From the NCBI GenBank assembly GCA_008933995.1, contig WARS01000010.1, positions 6,489,001 to 6,553,000 of the forward strand: a DNA stretch of 64,000 bases, written 5' to 3'. This DNA comes from Datnioides undecimradiatus. Taxonomy: Eukaryota > Chordata > Actinopteri > Lobotiformes > Datnioididae. Below, piece by piece: positions 1-14,000 of the stretch (its first letter is position 1; the number at the start of each line of letters is the position of its first letter). The notes below the pieces were generated by a model. That model saw only the letters and a list, made by a program, of their open reading frames with translations. It did no database searches and was not told the origin of the DNA. The position numbers and the translations under genes are program-made.

Positions 1-456
1 ATGTTTTAACCTACAGTGAAAGGCTCCAGGTCGTTTACAGTTTACAGGCACGTTTTAAACACATTTCTTACAATGAAAGCTCATCACATTAACCTTAAAA
101 AAACTGTTCGAGGCTCCTGAAAAGTATGGGTTAAGAGCGCTCAACACTGACATCTGACAAAAGCATCAAAAATCTTGGTATGAGACAGAATCTCTGAACT
201 GTCATGACTTGATCATAAAACATACTGATATGTTTGGAGCTTTAGGCTACATCCATTATAACCAGATGTTGATTTCGAGTAGCTATGAACTGAGGCTTTA
301 AACAATAAACCTGTCTCGGCTGTTAGGTTCACCTAGAGGTCAAGTGTAACAAAGCATGAAACATTGTGGTTTGGAAACTGGTATTCCCTACTAGACTGGT
401 TCAGTAGTTTTGATAAATGTGGTGAGTAGAATAAAGTAAACATTGCAGTATCTTAC

Positions 457-3400
457 TGGCAAGTTCTTTGCTGAGTCGAGATAGACCACGAGCAGTGCTG
501 ACGATAACCCACCATTGGCCAGGCTTCTGTCTGCACGCACACTTCGCAGAACCTGATCGGGCAGGAAAGTCACAGAATGCAGTCAGGACAGAAGAAGATA
601 GCTGGTGTATATCAAACTGGCATTATCAGTAACAAATATAGAAACAGCAATGGGCAATATTTGCTCTGTTAAAGCAAGGATGTTTGTTCTTTCACTGTTG
701 TACCTGGTCCAACTTCTCAGAAGTGGAGAGCAGAGACAGCCACTCCAGTTTTAAGTGGAGTTTCCCAGTGGAAGTTTCTTCCAGGTTAAACCACTGCAAG
801 AGTGTCACCAAAGGTCAAAGTTAAATCACTGAGTCACTGAAGGCACCAAATTATTGATTTACATAACAAGTGGCTAAAAATATATTAAAACCCTTTAGAA
901 GATGTGCCAAAAGTTTATATCGGAGAGTTTTAAAGGAATAGTAAGATCTTTTAGAAATATATTTATTTGCTTCTTTATGGAGACTTACAGAAACAGGGCA
1001 AACAGTTAGCCAGTGCCAGTACAAAGTTAACAAAATGTGCCTACCTGCACTTATAAAGCTCTATATTATAGAATATAATAATTTAAAACACGTACTTAAT
1101 TATGCCAAAAACATGCTACTGTTTTACAGAGATTATGTGCTGCTCTATTTCCTGGCTGGGTGCAGAGACTTTATTGAGTCTTGTCGTTACTCTGAAGTTG
1201 TGCTGTGAGACTAGCTACTCATTTTCATATGTGTTGCAGATAAGAGAGTGGTGTCAATTGCCTCATTTAACTCTCGACAGGAAAGTAAGTTTTTCCTAAA
1301 ACGTCAAAATATTCCTTTAAGAATCACAATCTATAAACTCTAAACAAATGTTAATGACATACTGATTAATACTGAACTATACAGGCACTATAATTTGAAA
1401 TGGTTTTACCTCATCAACCTTCTGTTCTTTGTGCAGCTCAGTCATATCGATCATCAGGCTGTGAATTATGACAAAGAATTACTCAAATAGAGGTGGCAAA
1501 CAGTAAACGGAGAAATCACACCAATTAATCTGAACGGAGGGGGTCCAGTTATCGATTGGTTGCTTTGTGCAGTCAGCGCTGGGTGTAGTGTTTCAGCCTT
1601 GGGGCAAAATCAATTGAATTTGCCCTTGGGCTTGGAACTGTGGGATAACACGTCTTCTTCCTTACTTTAGCTGATGTCTGCTGACACAGATACTTTCATC
1701 ACACCATGCTCTCAGGTATCCAGTTTAGGACACAATATGCAATACCACACCAGATCCTTAACTTGTCTATATATAGCTGTCTGATTTCAACAAAGCTTGT
1801 TCTGACATATCAGTCACACGTGCAAAGAGACGTGTTTCTCATGAAGAATGTGTGATAAGATCAGAGCAGGGCAGGAAATGAGAGAAACTCACCTTCCCAG
1901 GAAATCATCTTTGTCCGGATCCTCATCAAACAGCTCAATCTCGAGGTGTTGACCTGAGTGCTCATACACCAATGCCTGACAGAGAAAAGGACAAACTGGT
2001 GCTTGTTCAAGCAGGCATTTCCAATCAATAGACAGACTAATTAATGCAGGTTGAGAGAATACATGTGTTTCCATTGTTAGCAAATGATACTATCACACAA
2101 ACTTTGCTATTACAAACTTTCAGCCTACTCCAGGAGACATCCCACACTTGTCACCTCGTAAACTTCATTCCATTTGGGATGGAGGTTCTCCTTGATGGTC
2201 TTACTCTGGAACAACTGGTTGCCTATCTGCAAAACTCCGTACGGATCAGACTTGCCCTTGATCAGCCCTCCCAGAAATTTATCCTTCCCTTCCAGGTCCT
2301 GAGCCTCCAAAAAGTGAATCCTCAGGACTCCCTGTGGAAACATAAAGAGGGCGACTGTGAAATAGCAGCCTCTGACACTTTGAGGCCACAACGGAGTTAG
2401 AGTTGACAGGATCGGACATAACCTAGTGGGTATCATGAGCCAGAGCAAGAGTAAAAGTTGCTCATTACAAAGTGTTCTTAATCTGCCTATTCATTATTTC
2501 CATTCTTTTTCATTTTCTAATGAAATAATTTAAAGTACAGTACGTAAAGGTCTCTCAATCAAAACAGTAACAAAAGGCGCACTCTGATGATGTCATGAAG
2601 TAGCATGGTATTGGCAAACATTAGGACGTTTTTACTGGGAGCTGCTGCTGTCATTAGTTCTGCTTGCTTCTATGAAAATTTTAAATAAAAGAGTGCAACT
2701 GCATGCAATTATATCCTAAAACATCTTTAACAGCAAAATGGTCTCTCCTTAACAAGGAGCTGCTTGCATTGAAATACACCGCAGTGTTTATCTTGTTGCC
2801 ATGGTAGTGGTGACAAAGCCTTGACATGGTTTTTCTTTTTTGCTGCTTTTGTTTCACCTACTTTTTTATTGAAGAGAGAATAAAAAAACACATTTCACAG
2901 ACCCTCTGAGATTAAGCTATCAAAGACTTTAGCTTCTAAGCATTAATTCCCTTATGAAGCAGTAAGCACATGAGGCATAAGGGACATATCAAAGCACCTG
3001 ATGTTAATTTGCATTTTAACACTGCATTAGTACCTTTGGCATGGGGAAGCGTATCCGGGCCAGTTCCACATCCGCGACCAGTGGGATGGTGATACGATTG
3101 GGTAAAACCAGATAACTGTAGATAATGTCTTGGATCAGACTGTCAGAGAAGCCACTGTAAGGACAGGAGGGGGGTTGTGAGAAGGGAGAAAGGGAAGATA
3201 AACGAAAAGATGCAATGAATTATTTAAGTAAGGGTGCCCTTGGGTTATAAATATTCTCCTTTAATCTCAGCTTAGTACAGTACATTTCTGCGTTACGTGT
3301 GAGAAGACAGTAGGAAAATTGGAGTCAGTTCAAGCATGTTGGTGCCGCTCGCCAGCAAACCTCTGAATGTCTATCTGATCCACTAATGACATGACAACAA

Positions 3401-6400
3401 TGAGAGCGAGGGCAGAGAATGGCATTGCCTCCCTGCTTCCCTGTATTCATTTAGCTGCTGCGACACAGCTGGAAAATTGCAATCACGGTGAGAAAAAAAT
3501 GGCATTACAATGAAGATTCATCACCTGGTGTTATTGCTCTGTCTGTCCGTGAGAAGACAAACTGTTGTGATTACAGTACAGCTGCCAATATATCATCATG
3601 TGGATGTCCTAATCAAAGGTGCCCATAAACTGCCCGAGATACCAACTGAAGGGGACCTGATATTTTCTCTGAAGAGATCCCAGAACCCTGAAAACACAAC
3701 AGCTAAATCTACAAAATGGGTTTCAGGAAACACTTAAGTGCTGCCATTTTAGATACAACACCACGGTCTGTTGACAAGCAGCCTAATAAATGGAGCATTT
3801 ACGAACACGTGGGACCCGATGTACCTATCTTGCGTGCTTTCTAATTGTCCACCAGTGTAAAGTAGCTAGATGACACCTTGTATGTAATTGGTGTTATAAA
3901 TTAAGGCAACCTCTATACAAGATGTCTTATTGAATTAGCTCCGTGTCCACTTACATGAATTAGACCTCCTGCACTGCAAAGTCATAACACAGTAACCAGC
4001 CAGATACAAAAATAGTTACACAAACTTGCTCTGCTAAAAGGTAACTAGCCTAGCATAGCCAACTGACTGACTCACAAACTTACATGATTAAGATACCTTT
4101 AAATAAAAAGAACTTATTAAGCTAGCTCTCCAAACTCCAAATCCTTTTTACAAACTTCATTTTTTATGCTTTTTGCATTTGTGTTGCTGTGTAGAGATGT
4201 ATTCCTGTACTTGTTAGGCTCACAGCCACTCTGCAACACCCTTTAATTTACTCTTCACTGTCAGCTCCAGTGGCAAATAAGCCAGAGCACACCCTAACAT
4301 GTACTGGCAAACAGAGGCTAAAGGCCAACTGATCCTGGCTGAGAGTAGCTCAGGCACAAGCTCAGAAAGTCCATAAGACTACACTGAGTCAAATTATGCA
4401 AAACTTTCTAAATGTCAAAGCACCTGGATGTCAGCAATTTACAATTAGCCAGCAGCTATTTGGCATTTCAGCGCAAAGAGTAGCTCTGAGTTTGGATTAC
4501 ATGTCGTCCAAGATCATAAATAACAGTTAATCATTATTTCTATTATTATTTTGTAAATGACTGCAATCAATTACAACAATGCAATTTATTCTGGCCATAA
4601 AGGTAACTGAGCAGGACTTTCCAGCAAAACAGTTCAAATTCATCACATCGCTACTCTAAAACAGCTTTAATAACAAAAAATCCCAAGAAATAAGCAATTC
4701 AGCTGCCTGCGTTTGTGTGTGGAGTCAGGAGAAACATTCATATGATCAGTCCAGAGCTTATCTTCCAATGAAACGGCAGGCTGCAGTCGTGAGCCGATTA
4801 GAGACATTATGATTCTCTGGAGTGGGACTGTTCAGAGCCGGGCACTTTTCTCCAGCAGAGATCTGAGGGTGTAAAGGGATTCCTGCTGCATCAGCGCTTA
4901 TTGCTGCATTTTTGTTGTTCCCCTGGCATAAACACTGGAGCACCCCCACATACCTGCTTCTGTGTGTGTATGTGTTTGTACGTGTGCAGGCAGAGTAACA
5001 AAAGGGAGACTGTTTACTCAGTCACTTTATGAAAACAGTTATGACTGCAGACTTGCACATTTTATAATATGAAGGATGTACAGTACGGGATTGTGAATCA
5101 CTTATGAGCAGTGTCAAGGCCCAATTTCTGTCACATTGTGTGCATTCTAGCGTTAGCATTTGGCTGTGTACAACATCACAGAAATGCTGTAGAGTTTTGT
5201 TTTCTGATTCTAAAACCAACTCAACAGCAGTGACATATCACAACTTGTAAACAAGTCAGTCAGCCGATGCTATCTGTCTGCTGCATTCAAGGAACTCTTG
5301 CAGCTATGATTCCACCATCTGCGCCTATCCCCTCTTGTGCACATGCGCCTCTTCCACCACATCCAACACACACATACACACACAAACGCACATATATTGC
5401 ATTGCACAAGCTACATGGATCCATTTCACCCCTACAGAGGTATCAACCGCAGAGCTGACAGAGATCGGTCGCTGCCTGTGTCAACATATGTCTCACAGCA
5501 GCAGGGTTTATGACAAGCCGCTGTAAGCCCAGAAAATCACATGCTGCATTCATGCATGCGTCACTTTATTTGGGCCGTAAATAATGTATGGACCACTTAA
5601 GACAGCAGTGAGGAATAGTGTTGGGGCTATTACCAACCCTTAATCGACTTTCATTTACCCTCTGCTCACACAACTTCCCGAGGAGAAAAGACACTTAATA
5701 TAAATGAGACAAAATAGTCAAGAATGAGGAAACAGGCTACAAACAGTAGCCCAGTCATGTGTGCACGTAAACAGACTGCATGTCACACAAATATAAAACG
5801 CATTATATCTCATCCCATAGCTGAGTTACAATGTAACACCTCAGCACTGTCAAACTCCACAATAGTAACAAGGACGCCCCAGCATTCAGCACTCCAATGA
5901 TTGTCCAGTGAAAGTACCTGCTATTTATTTTCAGATAAAGTATCAGGTGCATAATAAATTATTGTTCTTTGAAACTTAATAATCTGGACTCTATTCTTTC
6001 ATTCACAGGCAGAGACAAAGACTTTTCTTGCTAAGCCAGAAAAGCAAGTTTAAGCTGACTTACCTGAGTCCAGGAATGTCGAGTATATTGGTGAGGCCAG
6101 TCCAGTTTATGTCCAGAAGCTGACAGGAAAGGACAACAAACAGTTAGTCAGGCTGTCAGAGTAGAAAGTGTGAATTTAATTGATACAAACCTTTAATGTA
6201 TTGTTTCCTTCCCCCTGTATTACATTTACCACTTTGTTTCTTAGAGATAAGGAGTCCTACACCAGTTCCATCAAAACAAAATAAATCAAAGGTTCTGTGA
6301 ACAAGCTGTTACTATTTTGGCCCAATTTAAAAGCAAAGCACTGCTCAACCTACTATATTTATGCTGCATCAGTTATTTAAAATGTCATAAAACAAAACTA

Positions 6401-7963
6401 ATCCCCCTGCACATCGGTTTTGCAAATTATTGTTTTTACTTTTTTTATTGTTTGTCTTACCATTTAACAGTGTGCACAATTAGCTTCCGTTTATGGTTAA
6501 CAACAAAACTGAAAGAGCAGATGTATGTATGGAAATGAATGCAAAAACACCTGCTTACTGAAATATTTATATATGTAACAGCAGCCCTCTGGGGTCTCAT
6601 TAGTGTTCATTGTATAATGAGGTCAGGGACAAATGGGTTTTCCACCATCAAACGTTCAGTTTTTACAAAGTCAAAAAACAGATACAAAACCAACCAGTTT
6701 CCATTCACTGTCTGGGTAAAACTGACAGCAGTGTTTCAGTTTTTCAAAGAGAAGACAGAGAAAAGACAGCATATCAAAGAGACTGTGGATCATCAGCTGA
6801 GACCTGAAATGCAGAGGCAGATCCTGCATCTCAGTGAGCTTTGATCTGTTTCTGCCTCCACGCTGAAGTAACTGCGTTTTCTTAATGAGTCTTTCCCACC
6901 CTACTTTCCTGCCCGAGCTGCTTACACTGCAGCAGATGCACTGACAGCCGTGGGGGAGATGGGGAGCACTACAGGGCTCTAAATGATCTGGTGGGGAAGT
7001 CTGAGTGTTGTGGGAATGTAGTGTGGCAGGACACGAACCCCTGCCTGCACATCACATCTACAGATACACAAATGATATATTTGAGTAACTAAGATTTACT
7101 GGAGTATCTATGGTCCAACTATAAACCTTGTGGTATGCAATCAAGACAGAAATATTTGATCATTCAACCGTTTTAGCTCTTTCAAAGACCAGCAGCTGCA
7201 TTGTGTTCAGACTGTAATATTAAGTGGTTGGGAGGTTCTGTAGTTCTGAAGTTTTTGCTTCCCTAACTTGCTTAAATGAATCTTTATTTTGTCAACTGAG
7301 TTTATGTGCAAAGCATGTTAGAATCAATATCTCTTTAATTATCATCAACAGTTTAATACCCGTTGCTAATGGATTGTTGGTGAAAACAAAGCAAGCAACC
7401 TTTAAAAGCTGAAACCTGCTAAACTCATTGGCTGATTCAGTGATTATTATTTCCCCAGTCTTTATCTATTCAGTTATTATTTGGACATTTTGTCATTATT
7501 CTGGACATTTCCATCCTAAAGATTAAGTGTAAAATAGGTTTATCAATCTATTCAATCTTTCAATTTTTCATTGTATTAGTGAGTGATGTAAAGAATCATA
7601 TGCTCTCAGTTCAATCAGTGGTATGAAGTAAATATCCTCTACTACAACTTAAAGTGTGAGACTGAGCAATGAAATCTCTTTATAGGTCTCACAGCAGACT
7701 GCGTTGCATCTTTTTATTAACACTGCACTGAGTCACATTAGTGCAATCACACAGACCCGACGAGGCCAAGACCTCTTATGGTCTGGAAATGTTTCCATTT
7801 CATTTGGCACTGAGGATCAAGCCTTGTACGGCATACTGAAAAGGGGTCGATGAATTTCCAGAAACACAATGCTTTGTTTTCACAATGCTTCTGCAATTTA
7901 TTTTTTCTCTTCTAAACTATACCAATGTAATGTCCCTCTCATCTCAACTAGATGCAGGGAGAA

Positions 7964-8015
<52 letters not shown>

Positions 8016-11000
8016 AAACACGTGGGACTGCGCCACTATTTACTGCCTAGAGCCACTGCCTTCTCCCTTTAGCCTCCTACTGTAATATCTCCACCTTGTG
8101 CTTTAGCTGAGTGCCGGGGTTGAGAAATCTGCCAAAGTAGGGCTGGCTTGGTCTGCAGCTATTTAAAGCTCTGCTGTAGCTCCGCTGGGTGCTCCCATTT
8201 GGTATAAATCGGTCAAACATTTTTAAGCTGTGCAGCAGCGGCTCTGCATATGTGCTCAACAGGCGGAGTAATGGAATTTGCACTGTAATGCAAGCAACCG
8301 CCAATGTGAAATGCAAATAACATAGACTGGTGTAGAGTGTTTACACTGTGAGAGCATTGTCAGTAGCAATACCAGAGAGAGAGAACAAACTGAAATTAAA
8401 GTGGAAGTTAAGGCTGGAAAACAAAGATGAATGAAGAATCACATTGTACTATGATACAGCCGTGATTTGACTGATCAAATAAACACTTTAAGTCCAATTA
8501 ACACCCATTAAATCTGATCTGTTTGCAAAGAGGCAAACAGATCAGCAAACAGAAAACCAAGAAGTAATTTCTTTTATGAAATGCAATATTATAAAATTTA
8601 GTGAGAATATGAAAAACTCTGAGAACCAAAGCGGGGTATAAATCTTTTTCAGGACATTTTGTGATCATCACAGAAATGGGTAGCCTGGGAAGCTCATGGT
8701 TTATGTTTTATTTGCTCTGGCAGATGTACCTGCCCCCACCTTCAGTTCAGACACATTTCCACCCATGGCCAGCCAATCACTATTGATTCAGTGACATCAC
8801 AGAGGAATACCGTTAACACAGACTCAGTGCTACATCATCACAGCTCATCTTTACCACGATCTCTGCACATTATACATTTCTCTGTCACTCAGTGATGCTT
8901 TTCATTGCTCTTATTGGTTCTTGGTCTGTCCAGTTGCATACAGATTCATTTGGGTTTGTGCCTGTTGAGAAAGTGAACAGAGAGGTTCCAGACTAAAATG
9001 CATTTGTGAATTAGTCTGGCCTGCTGCCAGTCTAAGAAATGGAACCAACCTTGGCAAAGCTATTTTAAATATAGAGAAGAGAAAGAAAGCAGACAGTGCA
9101 AAACATTCTCATTATTTCCCTATGTCATGTAAAATAGCATTATAATGCACTGTTGGACCATCACAAACACTGGAAAAGATTTAGGAGATACCTGTTAAAT
9201 AAGCTCTGCTCTAATCATATTGCGTTTATTCAGACTGTGGCCTCATTAAACTTTCACTGCTGCTCTATTAAACAGGCTTTATTGGATTAACTGGTGTCAT
9301 ATTATCAGGGTCTGGACTTACTGGCTTCTTGAGGAAGAACACAGACAGAGCCCCAACAAGAGGCATTTCACTCAGCAACGGGTCCATCACCACTCTCAAC
9401 ACGCCGTGGATCTATGGAAACACAAGAAGAACACATTGACACACGCACGTACACAAAGAGGGAGCGACAAGGAAACTCGCGCCTTGCTGGCCCTTGACAT
9501 TCTTCAGCAGTGGAGCCGTTAGCTGCAGCACATGACAGGTTGGAAACTCGATCACAGCCTGGCTTCACAGCTGCCCAGTGTCATCCTCCACCTTCTCCAT
9601 AACATATTATGACAATTACAAGGATTACTGTGTTGGAAGTGCTTTACATGTGTCATGTGGACACCACACAGCTGCTCTAATCCACACCAGGGAACAAAGG
9701 ATGTGTAAATTCTAGCACTGATATATTTGTTTTGACCCTATATTTGTATCTTCAGGAAGGACAGTGAGAAAAATACTGTCCAACCAATGCCAACAACGCT
9801 CTTTAGACTAACACTAATAAAACTCTTTTTCTGTTTTGCATGCAGCTCCTCTGAGTAAATGCCACATTCACCATAAAGCTTCAGGTTATTTCTGTGGCCA
9901 AGGAAAGTTATTATTTCCTTTGCCAGCTGTGAGATTAAATCAGCTCCTTAGAAAATGACACAGACAGTAAGCTGCCATACCTAAGTGAGGTTTATATCCT
10001 TGAGTTTATTTAAGGTGTAAGCGAGAATTCAAACCTCATTTTAAATGCAAGAATTGGCACAACGGTCGTAACATTTTATAACCCAATGTTATTGCACAGT
10101 CATGCAACACTTCTGCAGGCTCCAGCTTTAGGAAACAGTGCACATTTATTTCAAGTATTGATTCATCAGACGAATCTGTTTCCTAAAGCTGGAGCCTGCA
10201 GAAGTGTTGCATGACTGTGCAATGTCTTAAAGACAGAATGACACACATCAGCCCTGACTGAAAAGGAAACACCCAGACAGACAGATCTTACATTATGGAT
10301 TAATTAATGAAAGTAAAACAGCTGCACACATATTAAGTTATTTATTCTCAGGTTCACCTGTACAGTAGCTGTGGTGAGGAGGGGACCTCCATCTTAGCAG
10401 TGGGACTGCGCGACAGGTTGATATTAAGTAACAAAAGACCAATATTAGCCAGTGTTTAACCCCACTCCTCACAAAGCCATCACTAATCTCAGTGTTATCA
10501 TGGAGTCAAACGCACCTGCTCTGTGTAATGTAAACCAGCTCAAGAAGTGATGGGACTAATGCATTAGTGGTTTATAATGAGCTGAGGAGATATGTAGGTC
10601 TGCCTGAGTTACATAATGGGGCCAGCAAGCAACAAGTGTCTCCCAGGGACAGACCTAACAGCACTCGGTCTCCAAGGAGGCACGCTGATTGTTTTTTCTG
10701 CTGGCTTGTTCCACTGCTGCGACGCACAAAAGGGTCAAGGACATACAAGAACAACAACACACATACAGAGATGTGTAATCCAAATGTAGGCAGGTGCTAC
10801 AGAGAGCATGGGACACTTGATGATAAAAATGAATTATTAAGTAATGTGTTATTTTTAAAAGTTTGTTTAGTTACATTTAATTTATTAAAGGAGGCACAAG
10901 ATGTAATATTTTTTAGTAGTTCCCAACTTCAGTTCCCAACTTTACACTCATATTAGTATAATAATTATGATTATATGTTTATGATGATAAAATTATATGA

Positions 11001-14000
11001 TTATAATAAATCTAATACAATACAATAAATACATAAGCAGGAAAAACATATACATTTGCATTAGTGGAGTATTAGTGAGTTTTCTGAATTAAGGTTCAAT
11101 TAAGATTTTGGTTGAACCTTTCACAACATTTAGACACACACAGAACACAACCTGTGTATTTTGACACTGTGTGTTTGAAAGTCTGACAACCAATTCTGTT
11201 GTGAATGTCTTAAACTGTGTTCATATATCATATATACCCTCATACAGACCCTGCATTGCATTACATCATGAACCTCACAGTATGACTACACGTGATTAAT
11301 TTGTGCTTCATACCAGCATGGGATGAAACCTTACAACAATGTTGTCGGCTTCATTTCAATGCACATAAATAGTGCTGTATTGGAAAGAGAAAGGCTCTTA
11401 TCCAACTAAGTCCAGCATCTTACAAAAATCAGCTGCATTTCATCCAATACTGGAAAATGCCTCTGAAATTCGAGAAGACAGGCCAGACCTTTACCTGAAG
11501 TCAACCTGTCACTTTATATCCAACACTTTATGTTCCTTTTCTGACAGCCACTGTAGAGGCCATGACTCATGCCAAATGAAAGTAACTCTGTGATGATGTG
11601 AAACAAATCCAACAAAAAGGGATTTCCTCACCTGGATGCTCTTAATGCCAGCTTTGCAGTAGTAGCGTTTGATGTCTACATCAATCTCTGTGTTTCCAAC
11701 AAAGCTGAGAGACAAAAACACAAAATGCATTTGATAAAAATCCTATACCAGAATTCCTTCACTTTTGTATCAGTTTTAATGACTTTCGAGCTCTTGTTTG
11801 GTCAGCCAAGGCTTGACAATGGTTATATTTAGACATGGTGATCCCATGTTTTATTCATAATCTTCATGTAGTTTGTTTTAAAACTCCTGTTGTATAGACA
11901 TAAACACAAACATACATCACTGCGCGTCCTCTACATGTGATATGATTAGGAGCAGTCATATTCAGCATTTTAAGCTCTTTTCCAGACCATTAGCGTTATA
12001 ATCCTTAAGAGTTAATTAAATTATTTAATACTATTTATGGCCAGCATTTTTTCACAGACAGCCATTAAGTGTATTTACATATCTACTGCTAACACAAAAA
12101 AAACATTTTCTATGGCTGCTGCTGAACACTAAAAGCATTCAGCTGGTGAAACTCAGAGTGGCTGTTAGAGACACAGTCACAGGAAATGCAATTTATGTGT
12201 CACAGCAGTTAGCTGTAACAGCAACCATTCAGCAAAGATGCATCCGCAAAACAAGACAAAGCTTTTTAGCATCTTTTGGACAGTCAATCTTAAATATTAT
12301 TGTACTGTTATCAATTACAACAATGACTAAAATCTTAAGGATTACAATTTGAACTGCATAATTTTATTCATTTTATTGCAAAATTAGCATAATTGCCATA
12401 AGTAGTGTCACGTTAGTTACCCCTTGCCTAACAACCCTTTTTCTCTGAACTGTCAGTGATGAAGCTGAATTGAGGGTAATGCAGTTTTCATGTTTTGATA
12501 AGGAAGATGACTAAGTGGAATGAAAAGACTGGCCTTGCTGTATGAATTTTAAGCCTTTTTTTCATGTGTAAAATACTAAATTGATGAAGTACTTTCTAAG
12601 AATTTCATGGGTTGTGGAAAATATTTACAGCACAAGAGAGCCACAGAGGTGAAACATTAATTAAAACATAATCTGGCAGGCTCACCTGATCTGCAGGTCC
12701 ATGATGATCTGTCGCTTATCTACATTTTCAGTGTAAACCTTGACCCCGTTGACCCTCAGGGGCTACACCGCAACATAGGAACACATTATGGCCACTGCAA
12801 CACTTCAGTCTATCAGCACAACACCAACGCCTCCAGCCCTACCAAAACCCCCACGTGGTTAGCACAAGGTCGACCCCTCTCCTGACCCCACATGGAAACT
12901 ATTTATGAAACAAGCACATATGTCTGCGACGTGCATGTATGTCCACATTCATGCTCCCACACGCCCTCGCCAGCTGTCCCACTGGCAGCAGATGCCAGTG
13001 GTCTGTTTTGTCAATGCCGAAACGACACATGATCAGCCTCAGAACCATGCAGGAAGACTTAAGAGTTTCTCACTTTGTCTCCTATGTCGATCTTGCTGAA
13101 GCAGAAGGTGCTGAGGTGGGAGCTGGACTCCTTCACTGCCGGCTCGATTGTCTCATGAAACAGTTTCTCCACAAATTGGCAGATGTAGGGCCACATCTGT
13201 TTCACTGTCTGAGGGGACGCAGGGAGAAAAGGACTGAACTTCAAAGAGACATCATAGTAGAGTCTTGATGGGACAAAATAAAAATTCCTTTTCAATCATT
13301 TAATCAAAGCATGTACATGTATGTGCTGTAGGAGTTTGTGTTAATGTCACTACATCAACTAAACCATCTTTAGGCTAACCTTATGGGTACATCTCTCACA
13401 CCGTGAATGATACAGTCACCTTAAAATATTCAAAACCTTGTTCCATGAATGTCAGTCTCATACACATCAAGCAAGGTCAACAAATACAATTCTGATGTCA
13501 GCTTGTAGAGCATTTTAACGTGTACTTGGGTGCATTAAAATGTATATCTAGGTTGCTGCTATGGGGATTCATAGGGGCTAATGCGCTGCAGAAACAGGGC
13601 TGCATGTGAAGTCAGATGTGCTGCAGTGCAACAGAGAGGCAACATTCACAGCTCCGGTGGGAAGAGGAGCGACAGTTTATAAAAAGCAAGAAGGAGGGCT
13701 TCACTCAAGCAAACAAATTCAAGAGACAGCCGCTCAGTTCTTTACCTTGTTTAGCCACTCCACTCGCTCTACATCTGGGAAGTGGATCTACAAAAAAAAC
13801 AGAGCAGATAATCTCAAGACCGTGGTGGTTTCCATAAGATTCCACATTCAATCTATGTGGTGAAACTTGTGTCCAACTGGCAATTTGACTTCATTTGCTA
13901 TGTTCAAACGACCTTTGTGATCAGTAAACCTGAATGGTTGCATTCAGCATCTATTGTGAAGACTGAATTTTTATTTATACGTGTGTCTTTTTCCATCTTC

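Noticed and set aside
5267-5526. Two 63-codon frames rich in His/Thr/Pro
   Set aside because: They are driven by the CA-rich microsatellite in an ESYT2 intron.
7869-8085. Two overlapping frames rich in Cys-Val repeats
   Set aside because: They translate the (TG)22 microsatellite; no flanking coding similarity.
8077-8316. 79-codon minus-strand frame with normal-looking composition in an ESYT2 intron
   Set aside because: It matches no family I know, has no splice partners in a consistent phase and lies inside a transcribed intron. Left as non-coding.
10091-10223. MicroRNA precursor
   Set aside because: The stem is perfectly paired over 48 bp with no bulges and a 37-nt loop, unlike a canonical animal pre-miRNA. 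I recognise no known microRNA there. Reported as an inverted repeat instead.
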